Source: Colimorpha sp045598945 (GTDB lineage Bacteria; Bacteroidota; Bacteroidia; Bacteroidales; P3). From it: DNA of 49,636 nucleotides. Made by a program: the position numbers and the translations under genes. Shown here piece by piece: positions 33,170 through 42,454 of the stretch. Location: positions 1-49,636 of the forward strand of contig JAZRVD010000168.1 in the NCBI GenBank assembly GCA_045598945.1, given 5' to 3'. Under the pieces are notes generated by a model. That model searched no databases and was not told where the DNA came from. It saw nothing but the letters and a program-made list of their open reading frames with translations. Every line of letters starts with the position of its first letter. The first letter of the stretch is position 1.

Positions 33170-34842
33170 TGTATGCTGTCTTGTATTGCTTTTTTATGCT
33201 CTATAAGGGTCTTGTTGTCGTCGGTGTCGTTTTTCAAGGCTCTCTCTATGTATATTATAGCCTCCTTGTCGCGTCCCATTTTGTGCAGTATCCATGCGTA
33301 TGTATCAAGGTAGGTGGCGTTGTCTGGCTCGGCGGCAATGGTGCGTCGCGACATCTCCTCCGCTTTTTCAAGCCTTATGTTCTGTTCTGCTAAAAAGTAG
33401 GCGTAGTTGTTGAGGGTCGATATTGATTTGCTGTCTACGGCAAGGCTTTTGTCAAAGTATTTCCACGCTTTGTCATATTCCTCGGTGTGATAGTAGCAGT
33501 CGGCCATCATCTCGTATGTCTGCTGTTCCAGGTATCCGCGTCTAAAGCCAATGCGTTCGCATCGTTGTAGCAGTTTCAGCGCCGTTGTGTAGTCGTCTTT
33601 TTGCAGGCTGTATAGCGCCTGTAGGTAGTGGGGTAGGATATGTAGGGGGAAAAGCTTTGCGGCGCGTTGTGCATAGTCTTGTATCATCTCGTCGTCGCTG
33701 TTGGGCATCGCGTTAAGGCATATCAGCAATGCCTCCCATGCTTCGTAGCGGCTGCTGTCGGTCTGAAGGCTCTCGCCTATCATTTTGGCGGCCTCCTCGT
33801 ATTGCTCTTGTCGCATCAGCAAGTCGCCGTAGCATAGTGCTATGTCGGCATCATCGGGACATAGCTTTCTTAGGTCCGACATCAATGCCATCGACTCTTT
33901 GGTGTGGCTGTAATAGAAGGCTTCGCCACTAAAGAAGTTTGTTATGAGACTTAATTTTTCATGACATTCCAAGGCTGGCGTCGATATTCCTTTGCATAGG
34001 TGTTTGTAGCCGTTGTCCCAGTCGTTTGTTTGTAGGTAGTAGTTGGCGAGGGAGAGGTGTATGTATTCGTCATCGGGGTGGTTGGCAAGTATTTGGTCGT
34101 AGTATGCCTTTGCTTTTTTATAATCCTTTTTTTGCATGTATACCTCTGCCATCATGGCATTGTATCTTGTCTCTTGTGGCATGGCGTTTGCAAGTTTTTC
34201 TATCTCTTCTAACGCTTTGTCGTTTCTGCCTGCACTCTCCCATATCTTCTTCTTTTGTATTGATATTGTCTCGCTAACTCCGTATTTTTTCTCTATTCTG
34301 TTTAGCACCTCTATGCTTTTCTCTATCTCACCGTTTTGTAGGTAGCACTCCGACAGGCTGTAGTAGTAGTCAAGTACATCCGGGTGTTGTTTTACTATGG
34401 TCTCCCATACCAACGCTTCATTCTTTTTGTTGTTTAGTGCGTCGTATACATCTGTCAGTTGCAACAGGTACCATATATTGTCGTTGTCAAGCTCTACGGC
34501 TTTCTTGCTCATCACCAATGCACTGTCTATCTGTCCTTGCTCTATCATCAGCACGCTTATTTCGTAGTATGCTGCACTGTATGTCGGGTTGGCTGCTATT
34601 AGTTTGCGGTATAGTGCCATGGCTCGCTCCTCGTTGCCTATTTGCCGTTGTGTCATGGCATCTACCATTATGCAGTCATTTTGCAGGCTTTTTTCGTCTA
34701 CCTCTATGGGTGTCCTTTCGTTTTTCGGCTGTTTCGGAGTGGCGTTTTGCTTGCTGCTTTTGCAGCTCAATATGGCTGATAGTAGAAGTATGCAGAGACA
34801 AATGTTTACTATGGTTGTATGATGGTATTTGATGGCAATCAT
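33166..34842 (-). CDS. TPR-repeat lipoprotein
   Basis: 558 residues. Signal peptide with lipobox ILSC, Cys27. From about residue 55 to the end it is a chain of some 12 or more tetratricopeptide repeats, with the usual A/Y/G/P spacing (for example YRKLIAANPTYSAAYYEIS, AKAYYDQILANHPDD, AWKYFDKSLAVDSKS, YIERALKNDTDD). It is probably an outer-membrane-anchored scaffold facing the periplasm. First gene of the leftward cluster, with a promoter at 34926-34958. No enzyme domain seen; partners unknown. Confidence 0.88.
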   Translation of the reverse strand: MIAIKYHHTTIVNICLCILLLSAILSCKSSKQNATPKQPKNERTPIEVDEKSLQNDCIMVDAMTQRQIGNEERAMALYRKLIAANPTYSAAYYEISVLMIEQGQIDSALVMSKKAVELDNDNIWYLLQLTDVYDALNNKKNEALVWETIVKQHPDVLDYYYSLSECYLQNGEIEKSIEVLNRIEKKYGVSETISIQKKKIWESAGRNDKALEEIEKLANAMPQETRYNAMMAEVYMQKKDYKKAKAYYDQILANHPDDEYIHLSLANYYLQTNDWDNGYKHLCKGISTPALECHEKLSLITNFFSGEAFYYSHTKESMALMSDLRKLCPDDADIALCYGDLLMRQEQYEEAAKMIGESLQTDSSRYEAWEALLICLNAMPNSDDEMIQDYAQRAAKLFPLHILPHYLQALYSLQKDDYTTALKLLQRCERIGFRRGYLEQQTYEMMADCYYHTEEYDKAWKYFDKSLAVDSKSISTLNNYAYFLAEQNIRLEKAEEMSRRTIAAEPDNATYLDTYAWILHKMGRDKEAIIYIERALKNDTDDNKTLIEHKKAIQDSIQ

Positions 34843-34925
34843 TTGTATGATTTTTTTATGTTATGAAAGCACGTTTGTATAATAACTTAAAATGTGGTAT
34901 CTTTATTATTTATATCATAAAAAAA

Positions 34926-34958
34926 CAAAAATAAATAGTTATGTTTTGTACTATTCAA
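34926..34958 (-). promoter_or_regulatory. Promoter of the TPR-DUF4292-tadA cluster
   Basis: On the minus strand the -7 TATTTTTG is at 34926-34933 and the TTG at 34956-34958, 22 bases apart, slightly longer than ideal. It overlaps the divergent promoter at 34946-34976. Confidence 0.55.
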
Positions 34959-34976
34959 TAAAAAGATATATATTTG
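34946..34976 (+). promoter_or_regulatory. Promoter of the type IX cargo gene
   Basis: TTG at 34946-34948 and TATATTTG at 34969-34976, 20 bases apart. The leader to the ATG at 35091 is about 108 bases, with no obvious structure. Confidence 0.7.
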
Positions 34977-35090
34977 CATCGTTTTGTAAAGTGTAGTTGC
35001 TCGATTGGTATAAAGGGCTATTGTGCTGATATCCAATGGATAATTATGCTATGAGAAATTAGAAAATATTAACCCAAAACAAGTATACAA

Positions 35091-37886
35091 ATGAAAAAAA
35101 CCGTATTGGCAGTCTGCTTTGCATTGGTCGGCACGCTCGTTATGGCACAGCCTTCCAAACAGCAGAACGCAGTTGTCTCAAAGCAACTGAACAATCAGGT
35201 GCAGTATTCTGCATCTTCCGGTTCGTCTGACCTCTCAGCAGTCGGATACAATGGCTCTATTTTTATGAAGAGTGCCAAAGGTGAAGGTGATGTCCTGTAT
35301 GAGTGTAGATTTACAAAAAACGGGCAAAAGCATCACTTTGGTAGCGTGGATCCTAATAATTATATTATTGCTGATGCGTATGGTCCTGAAATTAGTAGCT
35401 ATACGCAAAAAAAGTTTATGTGGAACTCTTACGATAGTGCTACCGTTGGTTATCTCAATACGCAGGGTCTCGCTACCGACTTCCCACGTTCTAATGCATG
35501 GTTTGGCGGTGCTATGGCTAAGTCTATTTCCGAATATATGGACAGCAACAACTGCTCGTCAAACGATGGTTTTGCCATTATGACGGTTTTCGAGCAGGCT
35601 ACTATCGAGGGTAAGGCTTTTAACAACTATATTAGATTTAATTCTTTTGAGATTCCAGAGGAGGTTAATGTTATTGACTTTCAGCTTTATCAGTGGTACA
35701 TGAAGTTCTATGATAAGTGCTATGTTGACTATCGTACAGAGAATATGCCACCAGATGAGTGGAAATCAATGGAAATTAATGTTACTGGTGTTGATATCGA
35801 TGTCAATGCAAGATTGAACGGTACATTCACTTATACTCTCCCTGTTCGTGCAGTCTATGATGCTCATAATTCAACTGCTTCTCCTCATGAGATTACCCTC
35901 AGCCTTCGTTGGTACAGCAATCCTTCAAAGACCACCGATGGTTTCGGCTATCTTTGGATGGTTGACGACGTAAAAGTTATTGCTGGTGGCGACAACCGTC
36001 TCTCCAGCCAGCTTGAGTATTATACCTTTGGCGCTTATCAGCTTATGCCACAAGGTCTCGAGCTTCCTCTTTATTGGCATGCTAAGGCCGTTAATACCGG
36101 TTCTCTAAAACAAAAAAATATTACTGCTTCGATCTATAATTATTATGAGGGTGAAGATGCTGATCAAGTAGCTTCTGCTACTATGCTTGAGTTGTCTGCT
36201 GGTACAAAAGAAGACTTGCATGTCGACCCCGCAGGTTTGAGAAGCAATTCTGGTGATGGCGAAAATAGTGTGTATGGTTGGGGTTGTGGTCATGCCGGTT
36301 CTGGTATTATTAACGAAGGTTCGGGTACTGGTATGTTGAATACATCAAAGCTTGGCAACAATTATGTTTATGCTCGTCTGAATTCATATACTGATGAAGC
36401 TCGTCAGAATGTCAATTGTTCATATAACAATTATGATACTGTTCAGTATATTGTTGTCGACTCTATCAATGATGGTTCTAAATTCCAAGGTTCTTATGTC
36501 TGGGGTCATGACAATGGCGTCCTCACTGTTGGTCAGGCTTATATCTATGGCCACGTAAAAGAGGGTAGCAATACCTATATCACCGATGCCAGTAAGAACT
36601 ACAGCGCCGCTGGTTATCGCGTAACGGTTCGTTACACCATGGGCAACAAAGTCCCTGTTGATGCTAAAGGTGAGCCTTGGGTAATTCGTGGTATGGAATT
36701 GGTACCTGCTACCGACTCCATCATCCGCAATGGCAATGCTACTATCAACCCTGTGCTTTACAAGGATGTTTGCTCTGCTGACGCTCAGTCTGTAAGCTTT
36801 ACCTCTCTCAAGACGGGTGTCGTTTCATACGACATTGATACAAACGAGGTTTCTACCGATTTCACCGTTTCCAGCATGTACGAAAGTGGTTATTTGCGTT
36901 ATGATGAATATTCCGACAATACTATCCGTATCGCTTTCCCAGAGCAGCCTGTGCTCGAGCCTGGCGAAAGCTATCGCGTAGGCTACTCTCTCAACGAGGC
37001 CGCTAACTTTGCTGTTGCTACTTCTACTGGTAATTACTATTGGCAGAAGGATCTTGTTGGTGGTAGAGATACTGTTATTTCTCACTCCTTTATCGAAGAG
37101 GGTGCCAAGTCTCTTGCATCTCATTTTGCTCGTACCGGTATGGTCGACAATGCTTACGACGTGCAAGTTTATGACCCAGAGGTTGACGAGGGTTACAACA
37201 ATATTTGGGCTGGCAACTTTTACAATCGCTACCCAATGATTCACCTTATCATCGGACCTCGCGTTCAATATGATAAATATACTGTCTACGTTTCATGCGA
37301 AACTGAATCTGAGTCTGGTGAGGAACTTGGTTATATTGCCAATGCCAATCGTACCAACATTTGTGTTATTGGCAAGGACACTGTCTCCGAAGGTTCTGAA
37401 GCTGTCTATTATCTCTTCACACAGGTGGTTGACGACCTCCTTGGCAAGGTTAAGAGCTTCTCTATCGACGGAACTGTTATCTTTGAGGATGGTGATTTTG
37501 TTGAAGAGACTTCTGATGATATAGTTATTACTGGTGATGAAGAAGATGGTTTCTCTATCGTATTCAAGAACGTCAATTCCAATCATGAGATTTCTGCTGT
37601 ATTTGAAGAGTCTGAGAGTACAGAAGGTATCTATGCTCTCGACAACAATGTTAGCATGAGCCTCCAACCAAACCCTGCTACCAACCAGGTACGTCTCTCT
37701 GTTGAGGGCGTTAGCGGTATGGTTGAGTGTGCTGTTATCGACATGAGCGGCCGCTCTGTATATAGCAGCAAGTTTGATGCCGAAGGCACACATACCATCA
37801 GCCTCTCCGACATCGCCAAGGGTGCTTACTTTGTTCGTATCAACAACAGCGAGTTCTCTAAGGTCGAAAAACTTATTGTTCGCTAA
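35091..37886 (+). CDS. Large secreted protein with type IX sorting domain
   Basis: 931 residues. Sec signal peptide at 1-20 (MKKTVLAVCFALVGTLVMAQ). The last 75 or so residues form a type A T9SS sorting domain: SLQPNPATNQVRLSV, then MSGRSVYSSKF, then IAKGAYFVRINN, ending VEKLIVR. The protein should therefore cross the outer membrane and be shed or anchored. Residues of about 45-300 look like beta-sandwich modules (GYLWMVDDVKVIAGG closes one). About 760-850 resembles the short repeats found before such C-termini (IDGTVIFEDGDFVEE). No catalytic motif was recognised, so it may be an adhesin or glycan-binding protein. Monocistronic, with its own promoter and terminator. Confidence 0.82.
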   Translation: MKKTVLAVCFALVGTLVMAQPSKQQNAVVSKQLNNQVQYSASSGSSDLSAVGYNGSIFMKSAKGEGDVLYECRFTKNGQKHHFGSVDPNNYIIADAYGPEISSYTQKKFMWNSYDSATVGYLNTQGLATDFPRSNAWFGGAMAKSISEYMDSNNCSSNDGFAIMTVFEQATIEGKAFNNYIRFNSFEIPEEVNVIDFQLYQWYMKFYDKCYVDYRTENMPPDEWKSMEINVTGVDIDVNARLNGTFTYTLPVRAVYDAHNSTASPHEITLSLRWYSNPSKTTDGFGYLWMVDDVKVIAGGDNRLSSQLEYYTFGAYQLMPQGLELPLYWHAKAVNTGSLKQKNITASIYNYYEGEDADQVASATMLELSAGTKEDLHVDPAGLRSNSGDGENSVYGWGCGHAGSGIINEGSGTGMLNTSKLGNNYVYARLNSYTDEARQNVNCSYNNYDTVQYIVVDSINDGSKFQGSYVWGHDNGVLTVGQAYIYGHVKEGSNTYITDASKNYSAAGYRVTVRYTMGNKVPVDAKGEPWVIRGMELVPATDSIIRNGNATINPVLYKDVCSADAQSVSFTSLKTGVVSYDIDTNEVSTDFTVSSMYESGYLRYDEYSDNTIRIAFPEQPVLEPGESYRVGYSLNEAANFAVATSTGNYYWQKDLVGGRDTVISHSFIEEGAKSLASHFARTGMVDNAYDVQVYDPEVDEGYNNIWAGNFYNRYPMIHLIIGPRVQYDKYTVYVSCETESESGEELGYIANANRTNICVIGKDTVSEGSEAVYYLFTQVVDDLLGKVKSFSIDGTVIFEDGDFVEETSDDIVITGDEEDGFSIVFKNVNSNHEISAVFEESESTEGIYALDNNVSMSLQPNPATNQVRLSVEGVSGMVECAVIDMSGRSVYSSKFDAEGTHTISLSDIAKGAYFVRINNSEFSKVEKLIVR

Positions 37887-37927
37887 TATTTTTGCTTGTC
37901 GGTTGTAACAATCGATAGCTTGTAATA

Positions 37928-37969
37928 CAACGGCACTTCTCTTTCTAAGAGACGTGCCGTTGTTTTTTT
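37928..37969 (+). terminator. Terminator of the type IX cargo gene
   Basis: CAACGGCAC (37928-37936) with GTGCCGTTG (37954-37962), plus an inner TCTCT/AGAGA stem, followed by seven Ts. Confidence 0.92.
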
Positions 37970-38005
37970 CACTCTTTTTCTTTTCGATATCTCCAAAATT
38001 AAATG

Positions 38006-38013
38006 TAAATTTG
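38006..38013 (+). promoter_or_regulatory. Promoter -7 box before the small lipoprotein gene
   Basis: TAAATTTG, 23 bases before the ATG at 38037. The leader would be short, under 20 bases. Confidence 0.5.
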
Positions 38014-38036
38014 CATTTTGCTATTTTGTGTGTCTT

Positions 38037-38519
38037 ATGTCTAAAATTTATTGTATTGTATTATTTGTGTGTACGTTTGCTATGATGTCATGCTCCAAGG
38101 ACGATGTGTCGGAACAGGCTGTACACAATGCTTCTAACGTTCAGGGAACGTATATTGTTACTGGCACTATGGATCGCTATCCGTACAAAGAGGGTGAAAA
38201 GCATGCCTATATTCCTTTTAGTGGCAGGGCTATACTCTCCGATAAGGGCGACGCCAACGTCGCCATCTCGTATACTTCCGACAAGACAGGGGCTACTTAT
38301 TCTATTCTTTCTGAGATTGACGACAATGGCAATTTCATTCTCAACGATTTTTCCCTTACTGTCGATGGCATCTCTTGTTCTGCTCATACTCTGAGCAGTT
38401 CTATCTCTCGCAAGGATAATGACACTATATCGGGTACGGTAAATACCATGCTTACTGTTTTTGTCGTTCTCCAGCGTCGGTGCGACTTGCAGCTTACTGC
38501 TGTTCGTGTCTCCGATTAA
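38037..38519 (+). CDS. Small lipoprotein, unknown function
   Basis: 160 residues. Lipobox MMSC with Cys19, then SKDD, the acidic start common in exported Bacteroidota lipoproteins. The mature part is rich in Ser and Thr with alternating strands (NVQGTYIVTGTMDRYPY, ANVAISYTSDKTGATYSIL), like small beta-barrel lipocalin-type or immunoglobulin-like lipoproteins. I do not recognise the family. I chose ATG 38037 over GTG 38028. prfA begins 31 bases after its stop and may be co-transcribed. Confidence 0.7.
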   Translation: MSKIYCIVLFVCTFAMMSCSKDDVSEQAVHNASNVQGTYIVTGTMDRYPYKEGEKHAYIPFSGRAILSDKGDANVAISYTSDKTGATYSILSEIDDNGNFILNDFSLTVDGISCSAHTLSSSISRKDNDTISGTVNTMLTVFVVLQRRCDLQLTAVRVSD

Positions 38520-38550
38520 TATTTTGTATATAAACATTTATTATAATTTT

Positions 38551-39621
38551 ATGATTGATAAACTCGAAGCCATCTATGCTCGTTACCAAGAAATAGAGCA
38601 ACAGATGAACGACCCGCAGATTACTGCCGACATGAAGCGTTACGTCAAGTTGAGCAAGGACTATAAAGATTTGCAACCTGTTGTCAAGGCTTATTTCGAT
38701 TATAAGTCTTTGCTTGATAATATTGCTGAATGTAAGGAACTTTTGGCCAATGAGAAAGACGAGGAGTTGCGCGAAATGGCCAAGGATGAGCTGAATGCTT
38801 CTATCGAACGGCGTGATGCAATGGAGGAGGATATTCGCATCATGCTTATACCTGCCGATCCTACCGACAGCAAGAATGCCGTCGTGGAAATACGTGGCGG
38901 TACAGGTGGCGACGAGGCTTGCATCTTTGCTGGCGACCTCTTCCGTATGTACACGCGTTTCTGTGAAAAGAAACATTGGAAAATAGAAATTGTTGATTTT
39001 AATGAAGGTACAGCTGGTGGCTACAAGGATATAACATTTAATGTGAGTGGCGAAAAGGTGTATGGCATCTTGAAGTATGAGTCTGGTGTCCATCGTGTGC
39101 AGCGTGTGCCTGCCACCGAGACACAAGGCCGTGTACATACCTCAGCTGCTGCTGTGGTGGTCCTTCCCGAGGCTGAGGAGTTTGATGTGGAGCTTAATAT
39201 GGCTGATGTCCGTAAAGACACTTTCTGTGCCTCTGGTCCCGGCGGTCAGTGCGTCAACACCACCTATTCAGCTGTCCGTCTTACTCATATCCCTACGGGT
39301 ATAGTGGTCTCTTGTCAAGACCAAAAGTCGCAAATCAAAAACCTCGAAAAGGCTCTTGTAGTGCTGCGCACTCGTCTATATGAAAGAGAGTATAACAAGT
39401 ATATGGAGGAGATGTCTTCAAAGCGCAAGACTATGGTTGCTACGGGCGATCGTTCTGAGAAGGTGCGTACCTATAACTATCCTCAGTCGCGCGTTACCGA
39501 TCACCGTATTGGTTATACCATGTACAATCTTGCCGCTTTTATGGATGGCGACATCGAGGATCTCATCGATGCTTTGCAACTTGCCGAAAATGCTGAGAAA
39601 CTTAAAGCTTCGGTAGGTTGA
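38551..39621 (+). CDS. prfA: Peptide chain release factor 1
   Basis: 356 residues. Reads UAA and UAG stops and triggers peptide release. The codon-recognition PAT (in RVPATETQGRVHTS) marks it as RF1 rather than RF2. The catalytic GGQ is in GPGGQCVNTTYSAVRLTH near residue 232; Cys follows the Gln where Gly or Ser is common. I chose ATG 38551 (MIDKLEAIYARYQEIE) because the longer frame from 38461 overlaps the lipoprotein gene. mnmA follows after 27 bases. Confidence 0.97.
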   Translation: MIDKLEAIYARYQEIEQQMNDPQITADMKRYVKLSKDYKDLQPVVKAYFDYKSLLDNIAECKELLANEKDEELREMAKDELNASIERRDAMEEDIRIMLIPADPTDSKNAVVEIRGGTGGDEACIFAGDLFRMYTRFCEKKHWKIEIVDFNEGTAGGYKDITFNVSGEKVYGILKYESGVHRVQRVPATETQGRVHTSAAAVVVLPEAEEFDVELNMADVRKDTFCASGPGGQCVNTTYSAVRLTHIPTGIVVSCQDQKSQIKNLEKALVVLRTRLYEREYNKYMEEMSSKRKTMVATGDRSEKVRTYNYPQSRVTDHRIGYTMYNLAAFMDGDIEDLIDALQLAENAEKLKASVG

Positions 39622-39648
39622 TGTTAGTGTAAATATTTTTCTTTCCTT

Positions 39649-40719
39649 ATGAATGTTGCAGCATTAGTATCTGGCGGTGTCGATAGCTCGGTGGCGGTGC
39701 ATCTGCTCAAAGAGCGGGGTATCACTCCCGACATATTCTATATCCGTATAGGCATGGAGGATAGGGAGCGTATGCTCGACTGTCCTGCTGAGGAGGATAT
39801 AGAACTTACTTCGTTTATCGCTCGCAAGTATGGCTGTCGTTTCCAGGAGGTGGATTTGCAACAGGAATATTGGGATAATGTGGTTGGTTATCTTATCTCT
39901 ACAGTCCGTCAGGGTCTCACGCCTAATCCCGATGTGATGTGCAACAAGCTGATAAAGTTTGGTGCTTTTGAACAACGCTGGGGTTATCAATACGACCGTA
40001 TTGCTACAGGACATTATGCTACTACGGAAGTTATTGACGGTATAACTTTTCTTGCTACTTCGCCCGATCCAGTAAAAGACCAGACCGACTTCTTGGCTCA
40101 GCTATCCTATCAGCAGATTGCCAAGTCGATGTTTCCCATAGGACATCTCTACAAGCATGAGGTTCGCGACATCGCTATGCAGGCTCATCTGCCATCAGCT
40201 ACGCGCAAAGATAGTCAAGGAATCTGTTTCTTGGGCAAGATTAATTATAACGATTTTCTCCGAAAGTATGTCGGCGAACGACCTGGCAAGATAGTTGAAT
40301 ATGAGACAGGTAAGGTGTTGGGCGAGCATAAGGGCTTTTGGTTTCATACTATCGGACAGCGTAAGGGCCTTTTGTTAAGTGGCGGCCCATGGTTTGTGGT
40401 CAAGAAGGATGTGCAGGAGAATGTAGTTTATGTGTCGCAAGGCTACGATCCTGCCACACAGTATGCCACGTCGTTCAATCTCGATGGTTTTCACTATCTT
40501 AGCAAAGATGTTTTTGGCAGTTTCGATACGATAGATGTAAAATTCAAGATACGTCATACTCCTGATTTTCATCAAGGTCATCTCTCTCGCAATGCTGATG
40601 GCTCAGTGCATGTGGAGTCGGATTGTCGCATACAGGGCGTCGCCGCCGGCCAGTATGGTGTAATCTACGACAACGATGCTCATCTTGTTGTGGCGTCGGG
40701 TGTGATTAGTGAACGTTAA
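39649..40719 (+). CDS. mnmA: tRNA-specific 2-thiouridylase MnmA
   Basis: 356 residues. Puts sulfur on U34 of tRNA-Lys, -Glu and -Gln using ATP. PP-loop ATP site SGGVDSSVA near residues 8-16; the catalytic Cys pair is in TPNPDVMCNKLIKFG and KDSQGICFLGK; the GQRKGL motif follows at the start of the C-terminal domain. Full length. On the same strand 27 bases after prfA; ends at a strong terminator. Confidence 0.96.
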   Translation: MNVAALVSGGVDSSVAVHLLKERGITPDIFYIRIGMEDRERMLDCPAEEDIELTSFIARKYGCRFQEVDLQQEYWDNVVGYLISTVRQGLTPNPDVMCNKLIKFGAFEQRWGYQYDRIATGHYATTEVIDGITFLATSPDPVKDQTDFLAQLSYQQIAKSMFPIGHLYKHEVRDIAMQAHLPSATRKDSQGICFLGKINYNDFLRKYVGERPGKIVEYETGKVLGEHKGFWFHTIGQRKGLLLSGGPWFVVKKDVQENVVYVSQGYDPATQYATSFNLDGFHYLSKDVFGSFDTIDVKFKIRHTPDFHQGHLSRNADGSVHVESDCRIQGVAAGQYGVIYDNDAHLVVASGVISER

Positions 40720-40737
40720 TCTAACTTTGCAAAATAT

Positions 40738-40774
40738 AAGCCCCTTGTATTCTGTATACGAGGGGCTTTTTTTT
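40738..40774 (+). terminator. Terminator of prfA-mnmA
   Basis: AAGCCCCTTGTAT (40738-40750) pairs with the complementary arm ending at 40768 (one G-U), followed by eight or so Ts. It also sits at the 3' side of the converging flippase gene. Confidence 0.92.
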
Positions 40775-40783
40775 GAGCTTTTG

Positions 40784-42295
40784 TTATCGTCGCCATATCT
40801 TGTGTAAAATTTGAAGTATGACGTTGTTGATATTCTCGGAGATATTCATCTTCAACAGCAGGAATATGGTGAGTGCTGCAAGTATGCAGCTGCGTAGTGC
40901 TGCCTCGCATAGCAACGCCGTTATGCTTGTGCCGAAAATTTGTTGCGTGAGCAATGCAATGCCATAGTTTGCGGCGTAGAGTATGCATATAAGCAGCAAT
41001 ACTGACAGCATTTTTTTTGAGAATGGCGTTATCTTGAATTTTATCCATGTAAAGCCTACTATCAATGTCAGGTAGATAACCATTCCCGATAGTGTGGCTA
41101 TGGCGGAGCCGTTGATGCCGAGTATTGGTATGAGCGTGATGTTGAGGAATACTGTCGACACCATCAATACAATAGAGAAAGGCAGCGACAAGGCGTAGTA
41201 TTTAGAGAAGCCTATCATCGACCCCACGCTCGACAATGCGAGGTTGATGATGTTAAATACTCCAAGGATATATACTACGCTGATGCCGGCTCTAAACTCT
41301 TCGCCATTGGGTATGATGGTAAACAGGCAGTCGATGTTTATTGCGATAAAAAAGAATATAAGTGCGCCGATAAGCATGTTGTGTAGTGCCATCTGCTTGC
41401 AGAATTGTCCGGCGCCTGTATAGTCTTTATCTTTGACATACTGTGCCAGCACAGGTCCTGAAATGGCGTTGAGCGAGCGCGACGGTATGCTGATAACGTT
41501 GGCTATATATTGTGCTATGGTGTATATTCCTGCTAATGCCAGTCCGCCTTGCGCACCTATAAATAGCGAGTTGAGCATGCCTATGTTGTTTATCATGGCT
41601 GTAACGGTTACCATCAGTGTATAGCCTGCTATGTCTTTAGCCAGCTGTGGTGTCAAATGTTTCCAGTCAGGACGGAACGACACCTTCTTTAGCGATATTA
41701 AATATATAAAGTTGAGCAATGTCGCTATGGCGTATGCCGAGCTGAAGAGTATTACAAACCAATCGAGGTTTATCACTCCGAAGCCGTATAGCAGATATGT
41801 TATCAGGTTGCAAAGGCGTATGCCTACTTCGCGTATTAGCTTGGGTATGGTGATACGCATCAGCACGTTGGCGTTAGATTCAAATATGCTGATGTATAGT
41901 GTGAAAAAGGTTAGAGGCAGTAGGATGTATACATAGTCTGTAAAAAGTTGAGACTTGTCGGAATAGAGGTCTATGATGTTGCCTTTGAGGCAGAAAAACA
42001 ATGCAGTGAAGATTAGGAATCCGATAAATGGCAGCAGTAGGGTGAATGAGAAGAATCCGTGGTCTTTGCTTTTTTCGTCTTTGAAATATGGATAATAGCG
42101 TATTGCCGATGAACTTGTGCCAAGCATCGCCAAGCTGCTGAAGAGCGTCGAGGCGTCTATCAATATGCGTGTCAATCCAATCTCTTCGGCTGTAAGAAAA
42201 TGGGTAACAACAAAAAATGTTGTTACAAAGCCTAATATTATGCCAATGTAGTTTGCTATCGAGCCTTTTATACTCTGTCGTGCAATTATTCCCAT
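40784..42295 (-). CDS. Polysaccharide flippase (Wzx/MATE-like)
   Basis: 503 residues with about 12-14 hydrophobic membrane segments (for example NYIGIILGFVTTFFVVTHFL, TLLLPFIGFLIFTALFFCLKG, FSIVLMVSTVFLNITLIPIL). The N-terminal polysaccharide-biosynthesis-protein region and the C-terminal domain are both recognisable. Members move lipid-linked sugar units across the inner membrane for O-antigen or capsule. No sugar genes are nearby, so the substrate is unknown. The promoter box is only about nine bases before the ATG, so the mRNA may be nearly leaderless. Confidence 0.85.
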   Translation of the reverse strand: MGIIARQSIKGSIANYIGIILGFVTTFFVVTHFLTAEEIGLTRILIDASTLFSSLAMLGTSSSAIRYYPYFKDEKSKDHGFFSFTLLLPFIGFLIFTALFFCLKGNIIDLYSDKSQLFTDYVYILLPLTFFTLYISIFESNANVLMRITIPKLIREVGIRLCNLITYLLYGFGVINLDWFVILFSSAYAIATLLNFIYLISLKKVSFRPDWKHLTPQLAKDIAGYTLMVTVTAMINNIGMLNSLFIGAQGGLALAGIYTIAQYIANVISIPSRSLNAISGPVLAQYVKDKDYTGAGQFCKQMALHNMLIGALIFFFIAINIDCLFTIIPNGEEFRAGISVVYILGVFNIINLALSSVGSMIGFSKYYALSLPFSIVLMVSTVFLNITLIPILGINGSAIATLSGMVIYLTLIVGFTWIKFKITPFSKKMLSVLLLICILYAANYGIALLTQQIFGTSITALLCEAALRSCILAALTIFLLLKMNISENINNVILQILHKIWRR

Positions 42296-42303
42296 AACGT
42301 TTG

Positions 42304-42311
42304 CAAAAGTA
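42304..42311 (-). promoter_or_regulatory. Promoter -7 box of the flippase gene
   Basis: TACTTTTG on the minus strand, 8 bases before the start codon. A TTG lies at 42334-42336 (22 bases away). It would give a transcript starting at or just before the ATG. Confidence 0.4.
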
Positions 42312-42384
42312 CTATTTTTTCTTAATAATATGGCAATATTCTATTCTAAAATGGTGATATGTGCGATATTTGTCGTGCTTGTTG

Positions 42385-42428
42385 TAAAAAATATACGAGG
42401 CAGTCTGCTGTTTCAAGGCCGCCTCGTA
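42385..42428 (-). terminator. Terminator of the DUF5020 gene
   Basis: TACGAGGC (42394-42401) with GCCTCGTA (42421-42428), 19-base loop. On the minus strand it is followed by a T-rich stretch (complement of 42385-42391). Confidence 0.75.
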
Positions 42429-42454
42429 ATATCAATATGGTGTTTTTATTGTGT

